From Lujinxingia vulgaris (GTDB taxonomy: Bacteria; Myxococcota_A; Bradymonadia; Bradymonadales; Bradymonadaceae), in NCBI RefSeq assembly GCF_007997015.1, contig NZ_VOSM01000015.1:1-64000 (forward strand): a stretch of DNA of 64,000 nucleotides, written 5' to 3'. Made by a program: the position numbers and the translations under genes. Below are positions 54,496 through 61,347 of this stretch, in pieces. Positions within the stretch are counted from its first letter, which is position 1. Every line of letters begins with the position of its first letter. Below the pieces are notes generated by a model. It ran no database searches. It saw only the letters and a list, made by a program, of their open reading frames with translations, and had not been told where the DNA came from.

Positions 54496-55822
54496 GGGAA
54501 GTGGCGTCGAACTCGCGTAGGATCGTGGCGGCTTGCTGGCGGGCCTGTTGTGCGGCGTCGTCGTTGCCGAGCTCTTCGTGGGCCCAGGCGATGAGGGTGT
54601 AGGCTTCGGCGCGGGCGCGGGGGCTGCTCGCGGTCGAGAGGGCTTGTGTGGCGTGGACCAGGGTGGTGGCCGGGTCGTCTTCGGCGCGGGCCTGGCGGGC
54701 GCGTTGAAGGGGGGAGGGAGCGGGTTCGGCGATTTCGTCGGAGGCGGAGATGTCGGCCTCGGCTGCGGCTTCGGAGTCGGCGAGCTCGTTGCTGGTGGAA
54801 GGTGCGGCGGAGCGCCGTTTGGGGGAGGCGCCTTCGGGTTGGGTCAGAGGGGCGGGCTCGGCTTGAGGTGCGGGTGCGCTGTCGCGCGTGGGGGCGTTGA
54901 AGATGCGATCTTCGGTTTCGGCGAAGGCATCTGCGCGTTCTTGAGGTGCGGCGGAGGCCCCCAGTCCGCCGCTGCCGTAGCTGCGGTCGAGAGGCCGGGG
55001 GGAGACCGCGGGTTGGGGGGCGCTGCGCGCGCCGCCGGTGGGGGTATCGGCCAGGGCGGCGCCTGAAGATGCGGCGGTGCGGTCGGCTTCGGCTCGAGTG
55101 GTGCGTCGCTGACGAGGCTGAGGTTCGGCTTCGCGTGCCGGGGCCTGGTCGGTGGTGACGACGGGTGCGGAGCGCCCCGAGGCGCGCGAGGGCCGGGCGT
55201 TTTGTGTGCGGGTGGAGGCGGGTGGTGCGTCGCCGATCGTGCCGACATTTTCGGCCAGGGTGTCTTCGGCTATTTCGGCTATTTCGGCTTGTTCGGCCTT
55301 TTCGACTGTTGCGGCTTCTTCGACAGGTGCTTCGTCGGCTGCGGGCGTGTGTGAACGCTCATCTTCCTGGTCGGTAGTCGGGGAAGATGATTCAAATGAG
55401 ACGGGGGCGGCCATGCCGTGTTCGGCCAGGGGGGCGTGGTGTCGAGGGGCGGAGTCGAGTTGCAGGGTGCGCAGGATGCCGGCCACGCCGACGAGCAGGG
55501 CGGCGGCGACGAGGCTGTGGCGGAAGCCGGGGCTCTGCCAGGCGCGGCGCCAGAGGGACTGCCGGGGGTCGGGAGCGGATCGGGTGGGGGAGGGCGCGTG
55601 GGTGCGGGCGTCTTCCAGGATGAGATCGGTCAGCGTGGAGGAGACGCGGGCTGGCGGGGAGGTGTGTTGGGCGATGAGTTCGCGTGCTGCGCGCAGCTCC
55701 TCAAAGGCCGCACGAAGCTCGGGGTCGGCGTCGATGTCGGCGCGCAACGCGCTCGCTTCCTCGGGCGGAAGTTCGCCGTAGAGGAGGTCGAGGAGTTTAT
55801 CGTGGGGGGCGTGCGCGCTCAT
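54491..55822 (-). CDS. Putative anti-sigma factor, single-TM, with TPR-like C-terminus
   Basis: 443 aa. The N-terminus HDKLLDLLYGELPPEEASALRADIDADPELRAAFEELRAARELI resembles the anti-sigma domain of ECF systems but lacks the His-x3-Cys-x2-Cys zinc ligands. One membrane helix spans 103-117 (SLVAAALLVGVAGIL). A long Ala/Pro/Glu/Arg linker covers about 120-370. The last 70 residues (PLQRARQARAEDDPATTLVHATQALSTASSPRARAEAYTLIAWAHEELGNDDAAQQARQQAA) look like one or two TPR units. It lies 131 bases downstream of the ECF sigma gene on the same strand. Membrane sequestration of that sigma is inferred. Confidence 0.75.
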   Translation of the reverse strand: MSAHAPHDKLLDLLYGELPPEEASALRADIDADPELRAAFEELRAARELIAQHTSPPARVSSTLTDLILEDARTHAPSPTRSAPDPRQSLWRRAWQSPGFRHSLVAAALLVGVAGILRTLQLDSAPRHHAPLAEHGMAAPVSFESSSPTTDQEDERSHTPAADEAPVEEAATVEKAEQAEIAEIAEDTLAENVGTIGDAPPASTRTQNARPSRASGRSAPVVTTDQAPAREAEPQPRQRRTTRAEADRTAASSGAALADTPTGGARSAPQPAVSPRPLDRSYGSGGLGASAAPQERADAFAETEDRIFNAPTRDSAPAPQAEPAPLTQPEGASPKRRSAAPSTSNELADSEAAAEADISASDEIAEPAPSPLQRARQARAEDDPATTLVHATQALSTASSPRARAEAYTLIAWAHEELGNDDAAQQARQQAATILREFDATSP

Positions 55823-55953
55823 CGCTAAAGGTTCCGTTTGCGGGAAAGGTTAGTTTTATGCGGCTCGAAGGCAGGTCGCATCGGGTCGCATGTCTGTAAA
55901 CGCAAAGCGGGCGAAAAGGATCTAATTCCCTCTTCGCCGCGTCTGCCCAGGGG

Positions 55954-56640
55954 TCAGGGCAACATCTCGGAGGCTTCGTCGGCGTCAAAGCTGCGGGAGG
56001 CGAAGTCGGCAAGTTCGCCGCGCAGGGTTTGAAGGGCATAACGCATGCGGCTTTTGATGGTGGGTTCGGGGCAGTCGAGCATGTCGGCGATCTCGCGAAA
56101 CTTCAGTCCGGAGATCTCGCGCAGGATAAAGACCTCGCGCTGATCTTCGGGGAGGTTGGCCAGGGCCCGATCGAGGCGGTCGCGGAAGACGAGGCGGTCG
56201 TGGTCGACGGAGGCCGAGCGGGCGTTTTCGTCGATCAGGGCGTCCTGGTGGGTGGCGCCCTCATCGTCACCCAGGGCGTTTTGTAAGGAGAGGGTGTGGG
56301 CGCGGCTGTGTTTTCTGGCGTGGTCGATGCAGAGGTTGCGGGCGATGGTGTAGGCCCAGGTGGTGAATTTTGCGTCGGGTGAATAGGAGCCGGCGCTCTT
56401 GACGATGCGCAGGAAGGTCTCCTGGAGGAGTTCGTCGGCCAGGGGAGGCTGGCGGCAGCTGCGCAGGATGAAGTTGTAGAGGGGGCCCTGGTGGCGTGTG
56501 ACGAGCAGGGCGAAAGCCTGCTGGTTGCCGCCGGCGTAGCGGATCATCAGCTCTTCGTCACTCAGCTCGTCGAGAGCGGGAGCGTCGGCGTCGGCGCGGT
56601 TGCGGCGACCGAGCAAAGATTTGATGACGGCGAAGAGCAT
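55954..56640 (-). CDS. ECF RNA polymerase sigma factor
   Basis: 228 aa. Region 2: ELMIRYAGGNQQAFALLVTRHQGPLYNFILRSCRQPPLADELLQETFLRIVKSAGSYSPDAKFTTWAYTIARNLCIDHARK. Region 4 helix-turn-helix: LPEDQREVFILREISGLKFREIADMLDCPEPTIKSRMRYALQTLRGEL. The 228-aa length includes a 25-residue N-terminal extension and an acidic C-terminal tail. Its partner is the putative anti-sigma factor downstream. The target regulon cannot be read here. Confidence 0.94.
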   Translation of the reverse strand: MLFAVIKSLLGRRNRADADAPALDELSDEELMIRYAGGNQQAFALLVTRHQGPLYNFILRSCRQPPLADELLQETFLRIVKSAGSYSPDAKFTTWAYTIARNLCIDHARKHSRAHTLSLQNALGDDEGATHQDALIDENARSASVDHDRLVFRDRLDRALANLPEDQREVFILREISGLKFREIADMLDCPEPTIKSRMRYALQTLRGELADFASRSFDADEASEMLP

Positions 56641-56719
56641 GATGCTCGCGTGGCGAGGGGGGTAGGGGCGGTGCGATGGCGAGTTTATCGGAGGAGGGGG
56701 TCAGGGGGCAACGGGACGC

Positions 56720-57110
56720 CGTGGTGCCAGGCAGTCGTGCACGGGGATGGAGATGTGCGGGGGCCAGGCAGTCGTGCGTGGTGATGAAGATGTGCGGGTG
56801 CCAGGCAGTCGTGCACGAGGATGAAGATGTGCGGGTGCCAGGCAGTCGTGCGTGGAGATGAAAATGTGCGGGTGCCAGGCAGTCGTGCGTGGTGATGAAG
56901 TAGATGAAGATGTGCGGGTGCCAGGCAGTCGTGCACGAGGATGAAGATGTGCGGGTGCCAGGCAGTCGTGCGTGGTGATGAAGTAGATGAAGATGTGCGG
57001 GTGCCAGGCAGTCGTGCAGGTAGATGAAGATGTGCGGGTGCCTGGCACTGCGGTTGAATGTTCAAGAAGATCGAAGGCCTGGCACCGCGGTGGGTGCCAG
57101 GCCTTCGTGA
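56720..57110. repeat. GTGCCAGGCA array E: 8 units of 37 or 46 bp, with inverted terminal pair
   Basis: Cores at 56727, 56764, 56801, 56838, 56875, 56921, 56958 and 57004: spacing 37, with two 46-bp units that carry an extra nine bases (AAGTAGATG). Spacers share GTCGTGC and GATGAAGATGTGCGG. An inverted GTGCCTGGCAC occurs at about 57038. Then an inverted pair GAAGGCCTGGCACC / GGTGCCAGGCCTTC (about 57074-57107) forms a hairpin near the stop of the gene at 57134. Confidence 0.93.
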
Positions 57111-57133
57111 TGATCGGAGCTATCGGGTGAGGC

Positions 57134-58423
57134 TTATTCGGCCTCAAGCGCGGAGGCCGTCTGGCTGGCGAGCTGGCCGAGGGTGGTGCGGCTGCTCCAG
57201 CCGGGGAGGCGCTGGCGCTCACGGCTCAGGGCGGCGACATCGGCCTGGAGGGAGGTGGCGTTGGTGACGCCGGCGCAGACGACGCCCAGGGTCTGAGCGG
57301 GCCAGCTTTCCATGGCGAGGAGCTCTTTGATGACGGGCTGGAAGTCGGTGATTTTTTCGCGCTCCATGGTGCCCTTGTAGAGGTTGCAGACCTGGGAGGT
57401 GGCGGCCTCAAAGCTGTCTTCGCGGGGGATGTCCCAGCCCTCGGTGGTGGTGGGCAGGGCGGAGGCGATGAGCGGGAGGCTCTCGCGCTTCCGGGTGTCG
57501 ATGATGTAGTTGGCGGCGACCCAGCGCATCAGGCCGGGGCGCTCGGTGATGATCTTCTGGTAGGTCTCGGTGGCGTCTTTGCCTTTGACGCGGGCCAGGG
57601 CTTCCATGGCGGCCTGGATGTGCTCGGTGGAGGTGTTTTCGTCGAAGATCGCGAACTCAAAGTAGGGGGCGGCTTCGGCGGTGTTGGCGTTGAAGATGGC
57701 CTGGGGAAGATCGCGTTTGAGCTCGGGGTGTTCCTCGCGGGCGCGCTCGGCCAGGGCGGCGTCAATGGGGCCCTGGTCTTCTTCGGGGATGAACTCGCGC
57801 ATGGCGGCGGCGATGCGGCCGGGCTGGAAGGTCTCTTTGAGCCAGGGCGCGACGAGCTCTACAGCGCCCTCGCCGGCCAGGGGCACGATCTGGGCGACGG
57901 TGGCGTCGCCGAGCTGGTCGCGAAGCTCGAGGTCTTTTTCAAGCCAGCCCTTGAGAATGGTCTGGGCTTTTTGCTGCGCACCTTCACTGAAGTAGGGGTG
58001 GAGCATGTAGGCGGCGTCTTTGGCGCGGGTGGCCTTGGAGTCGCCGATGACGAGCTCAGCGCCCTGTTCTTTCATCTCTTCGGTGAGTTCGGGGATGTCG
58101 TTGGCGGCCCACATCGTCTCGATGGTGGGAATGGCGCCGTCGGCCATGGCCTGGCGGGCGGCTTCATCTTCGACGCGATCGAGGGTGCGGGGGATGCGGG
58201 CGTGTTCGCCCTCTTCGATCAAGATCTGGACGGCGCGCACGCGCACCTCCAGGGGCTCTTCTTCGCTCTCAGCCCAGGTGGCGAGCTGCTCGGTGCCGCC
58301 TTTGGCGGTGCGCCAGACTTCGAGGTCTTCCGGGGTGCGTTTGCAGCCGGTGGGGATGAGGAGGGCGGCGACCAGGAAGATGGCCAGGGCGCGGCGAAGG
58401 GGCGTGCTGAGCAAGGAACGCAT
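57134..58423 (-). CDS. Lipoprotein with HEAT/armadillo-like helical repeats
   Basis: 429 aa from ATG 58423. Lipobox LIPTGC. The remainder is almost wholly helical in character, with repeated 30- to 40-residue pairs such as EEEPLEVRVRAVQILIEEGEHARIPRTLDRVEDEAARQAMADG and STEHIQAAMEALARVKGKDATETYQKII. This fits a HEAT-like solenoid of about eight to ten repeats. No enzymatic motif is seen. An outer-membrane-anchored scaffold is inferred. Confidence 0.75.
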   Translation of the reverse strand: MRSLLSTPLRRALAIFLVAALLIPTGCKRTPEDLEVWRTAKGGTEQLATWAESEEEPLEVRVRAVQILIEEGEHARIPRTLDRVEDEAARQAMADGAIPTIETMWAANDIPELTEEMKEQGAELVIGDSKATRAKDAAYMLHPYFSEGAQQKAQTILKGWLEKDLELRDQLGDATVAQIVPLAGEGAVELVAPWLKETFQPGRIAAAMREFIPEEDQGPIDAALAERAREEHPELKRDLPQAIFNANTAEAAPYFEFAIFDENTSTEHIQAAMEALARVKGKDATETYQKIITERPGLMRWVAANYIIDTRKRESLPLIASALPTTTEGWDIPREDSFEAATSQVCNLYKGTMEREKITDFQPVIKELLAMESWPAQTLGVVCAGVTNATSLQADVAALSRERQRLPGWSSRTTLGQLASQTASALEAE

Positions 58424-58564
58424 GGGCAGTCTCGTACCGGTGTGGTGAAGAGTATTTTTGATCAAGGGATCGACAGGGCGTCGAGCATGTCGTTATGGGG
58501 AGGAACGATAGTCATCGCAGGAAATCATGTCCACCGTGGGCGTGTGATGAACTGTCGCTGATGT

Positions 58565-58852
58565 CGTGGTGCCAGGCACTCGAACATATGTGTGATCGGG
58601 TGCCAGGGCATCGGTCATGAGGTTCAAGAAGATCGGGTGCCAGGCCATCGGTCATGAAGTTCAAGAAGATCGGGTGCCAGGTGACGCGTCAACTCCCCAG
58701 GACGAATCCTGCGGCGTCGCCGCGGGCTCGCGGTAGCGCTGCTACAGCTTTGCCCTTGCTCCTTGTAGGGCTTCGCCCTGGTGGAGTTGACGGTTGGGAG
58801 GTTCAAGAAGATCGAAGGCCTGGCACCGAGGTGGGTGCCAGGCCTTGATAGT
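58565..58852. repeat. GTGCCAGGCA array G with 106-bp foldback and hairpin pair
   Basis: Four direct copies at about 58567-58682 with the spacer CGGTCATGA(G/A)GTTCAAGAAGATCGG. Then a separate 106-bp inverted-repeat element (58687-58792, listed separately). Then AAGGCCTGGCACC / GGTGCCAGGCCTT at about 58817-58848, a 13-bp hairpin preceded by the same GTTCAAGAAGATCG that flanks the hairpin of array E. The gene at 58870 ends just after. Confidence 0.88.
58687..58792. repeat. 106-bp foldback (MITE-like) element
   Basis: The termini CGTCAACTCC-CCAGG (58687-58701) and CCTGG-T-GGAGTTGACG (58777-58792) are 15-bp inverted repeats with one bulged base. Inside are GC hairpins such as GCGGCGTCGCCGC and GCGGTAGCGCTGCTAC. 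No open frame. It interrupts array G right after a core copy. Confidence 0.7.
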
Positions 58853-58869
58853 TGCTTGAGTCGAAAAGA

Positions 58870-59979
58870 TCAGAAGTCGGCGATCTGGTCGACGAAGTCG
58901 GGACGGTCGATGAAGGGGTTGCGGTTCTCCTGGACGACTTCGATGCGGTCGTTGCGCAGGCGCTCCCAGTCGTCGGGGGGATCTTCGCAGTGCCAATCGC
59001 GCAGGACGGCTTCTTCGAGTTGGGGGATGGGCAGGCCGTAGCGGACCGAGAAGTAGAAGTGGGCGCGGGCGATGTCGCCGCGGCTTTCGGGGCGGACCTC
59101 GAAGACTGTCGAGCGGCCATCTTCGGAGGGGCCGAGTTTGGAGCCGCCCTCCTGCCAGGAGCAGTTGGAGGAGCAGTTGGTGTTTCCGAACTCGTGGCTT
59201 GCGCGCGCGGAGTTGGAGGCCATCCAGGTGGGGAAGAGGTGGTGGATGTCGCTCACGTGAGGAGGGGTATCGCTACTGTCAGATTTGGGCCAAGAGTGCT
59301 CGGTGTTAAAGCCGTCGGGGGTGCGGAAGTCGTCAGCAGATGGTTGTCGAGCGGTTGCCAGGCGGCCGGTGTAGGGGCAGTGAATGTAGCCGTCGAGCTG
59401 GGTGTCGATGCCATCGACGGGGGCGTACATGAAGTCGCGGGCGCCCGAGTAGCTGTAATAGGTGTGGTCGTCGACGAGGAGGAAGAGGCCGTCGATCAGG
59501 GTTTGGTCGGTGGTGTTTTCGAGGTGGGTGTAGCGCGTCTCGTCGAGCTGCAGCTCGGGAGCGCAGCTCCAGCCCTCAACCGGGTCAGCGTCGGCATCGG
59601 GTTCGTCGGCGTCGGCGTCAGGTTCGTTAGTGTCGGCGTCGGGTTCGTCGGCGTCGGCGTCAGGTTCGTTGGCGTCGGCGTCGGGGACCTCGGTGTCGGC
59701 GTCGGGGACTTCGGTGTCGGCGTCGGGGACCTCGGTATCGGCGTCGGGGACTTCGGTATCGGCGTCGGGGACTTCGGTATCGGCGTCGGGGACTTCGGCG
59801 TCGAGGTCGGTGTCGGCGTCAGCATCGGGAAGGTTGATATCGGTGTCGAGATCGCCTGTGTCGCCGACGTCGATGATATCGATGATGCCGGTGTCGACGT
59901 CGGAGTCGGGAGTATCGGAGCAGGCGCCGAGCAGGGCGATGAGGAGGGTGAGCATGCCGAGGGATGAGAGATGACGCAT
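58870..59979 (-). CDS. Endonuclease I family lipoprotein, paralogue 2
   Basis: 369 aa from ATG 59979. Lipobox LLGAC. Residues about 20-140 are a long acidic linker with five tandem PDADTEV units and further EPDADAD units. The catalytic domain has FNTEHSWPKSDSSDTPPHVSDIHHLFP, the beta-beta-alpha-metal motif of EndA/Vibrio Vvn-type nucleases, and FEVRPESRGDIARAHFYFSVRYGLP. Non-specific periplasmic or extracellular DNA/RNA cleavage is expected. The lipid anchor suggests surface display. A close paralogue is next upstream. Confidence 0.9.
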   Translation of the reverse strand: MRHLSSLGMLTLLIALLGACSDTPDSDVDTGIIDIIDVGDTGDLDTDINLPDADADTDLDAEVPDADTEVPDADTEVPDADTEVPDADTEVPDADTEVPDADANEPDADADEPDADTNEPDADADEPDADADPVEGWSCAPELQLDETRYTHLENTTDQTLIDGLFLLVDDHTYYSYSGARDFMYAPVDGIDTQLDGYIHCPYTGRLATARQPSADDFRTPDGFNTEHSWPKSDSSDTPPHVSDIHHLFPTWMASNSARASHEFGNTNCSSNCSWQEGGSKLGPSEDGRSTVFEVRPESRGDIARAHFYFSVRYGLPIPQLEEAVLRDWHCEDPPDDWERLRNDRIEVVQENRNPFIDRPDFVDQIADF

Positions 59980-60019
59980 AGGGGGCCTGATGAGGTGCGG
60001 GGGAACGTTATTTAAGGGG

Positions 60020-60122
60020 CGCAGTGCCAGGCGATGGGAGATGTCAGGGTGCCAGGCGATAGGACATGGGATTTGAGATGATTGGGTGCCAGGCATGCGG
60101 ACATGTCGCGGTGCCAGGCGAA
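60020..60122. repeat. GTGCCAGGCG array H: four irregular copies
   Basis: Cores at about 60028, 60052, 60088 and 60112 with spacers containing GGAGATGTCAGG, GGACATGGGATTTGAGATGATT and GCGGACATGTCGC. The last spacer resembles that of array C (CGGACATGTCGC). It lies between the two endonuclease genes. Confidence 0.85.
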
Positions 60123-60150
60123 AGCGCGCGAGCGGGTAGCCGCGATGCGT

Positions 60151-61071
60151 TCAGTAGTCGCCGTCGAAGGTGTCGAAGTTGTCGACAAAGTCGGGGCGAT
60201 CGATGAAGGGGTTGCGGTTGGACTGGATCATTTGAATGAGATCGTTGCGCTGGAGTTCGTAGTCGTCGGGGGGATCTTCGCAGTGCCACTGGCGCAAGAC
60301 GGCCTCTTCGCGGGCTTCGATGGGCATCTGGTAGCGTAGGGCGAAGTAGAACATGGCGCGGGCGACGTTTCCGCGGAAGGCGGGGCGGACCTCGAAGACG
60401 GTGTCTCGGCCGTCGGCGGAGGGGCCGCGCTGGGAGCCGTTTTGGTGCCAGGGGCAGGCGCTGCCAGAGCAGGACGTGTTGCCGTAGGGGTGATTGCTGC
60501 GCACAGAATTGACGCCGCCGTCGACGGTGAAGAGGTGGTGGATGTCGCTTTTGGGGGGCTCGACGTCGGCGCCGCGGCTTTGCGGCCAGGAGTGCTCGGT
60601 GTTGAAGCCGCCGGGTTCTCTGGTGCCGTCGGGCTCGGTGATGCGGCCGGTGTAGGCGCACTCGATGGTGCCGTCGTCGTAGGGTTCGATATCGTTGAAG
60701 AGGTGCGTGCGAGCAGTGGAGTAGTAGAGGGCAATGTGTCCGGAGACCATGTTGAGAAGACCGCGCTGGATCTGGGCGTCGCTCAGTCCGTTGAGGTGGC
60801 GGTAGCGGCGATCATTGAGGTCGAGATCGGGGTCGCAGGGCCAGGGTTCGGGCGGAGGGGGAGCGTTGACGTCCTCGGGGTTGGAGGTGTCTTCTGGCTC
60901 GGAGGTGTCTTCGGGCTCGGAGGTGTCTTCGGGCTCGGAGGTGTCTTCGGCGGCGTCGGTGAGATCGATGTCGGGAACCTCCGGGGGGAGGGTGCCGGCT
61001 TCGGGTTGTGCGCAGGCCACGAAGAGGACCAGGAGAGCGAGAAGGGGGGGGAGGGTGTTGCGCAACATCAT
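60151..61071 (-). CDS. Endonuclease I family lipoprotein, paralogue 1
   Basis: 306 aa from ATG 61071 (GAGG six bases upstream; ATG 61068 also possible). Lipobox LFVAC. A short linker has four SEPEDT units. The nuclease domain carries FNTEHSWPQSRGADVEPPKSDIHHLFT and FEVRPAFRGNVARAMFYFALRYQMP, the same order as the downstream paralogue. The shared C-terminus SNRNPFIDRPDFVD confirms duplication. Predicted metal-dependent non-specific nuclease on the cell surface. Confidence 0.9.
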   Translation of the reverse strand: MMLRNTLPPLLALLVLFVACAQPEAGTLPPEVPDIDLTDAAEDTSEPEDTSEPEDTSEPEDTSNPEDVNAPPPPEPWPCDPDLDLNDRRYRHLNGLSDAQIQRGLLNMVSGHIALYYSTARTHLFNDIEPYDDGTIECAYTGRITEPDGTREPGGFNTEHSWPQSRGADVEPPKSDIHHLFTVDGGVNSVRSNHPYGNTSCSGSACPWHQNGSQRGPSADGRDTVFEVRPAFRGNVARAMFYFALRYQMPIEAREEAVLRQWHCEDPPDDYELQRNDLIQMIQSNRNPFIDRPDFVDNFDTFDGDY

Positions 61072-61166
61072 CGGGGGCCTCTGGGGCAGTGGAGGGCCGA
61101 TAAGTGTTAGCATCGCAAAAAACACGAATCAATGAGGAGGTTTATTTGGTGGGGTAATAAGGGGGA

Positions 61167-61301
61167 GAACAACGGGCGGGCACAAGGCCCGCCCCTACGG
61201 GAGGGGGATGGAAATTGTCAGGCACCTGTACGGACGCCTGGCATTGAACAACGGGCGGGCACAAGGCCCGCCCCTACGGGAGGGGGATGGAAATTGTCAG
61301 G
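61167..61301. repeat. Two direct copies of a 56-bp GGGCGGGC...GCCCGCCC repeat
   Basis: Identical 56-bp copies at 61167-61222 and 61246-61301 begin GAACAACGGGCGGGCACAAG and end GGAAATTGTCAGG. Each contains the hairpin GGGCGGGC-ACAAG-GCCCGCCC followed by CTACGGGAGGGGG. A 23-bp spacer with a CGCCTGGCA core half lies between them. Confidence 0.9.
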
Positions 61302-61321
61302 TGCCCGTGCGTCTGAGATCT

Positions 61322-61344
61322 GCACGGGTGCCTGGCACCCGTGC
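61322..61344. repeat. Perfect 23-bp palindrome containing the array core
   Basis: GCACGGGTGCC, a single central T, then GGCACCCGTGC. The central eleven bases are GTGCCTGGCAC, the array core on the other strand. It lies three bases from the stop of the transglycosylase gene (61348). Confidence 0.92.
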
Positions 61345-61347
61345 GGT

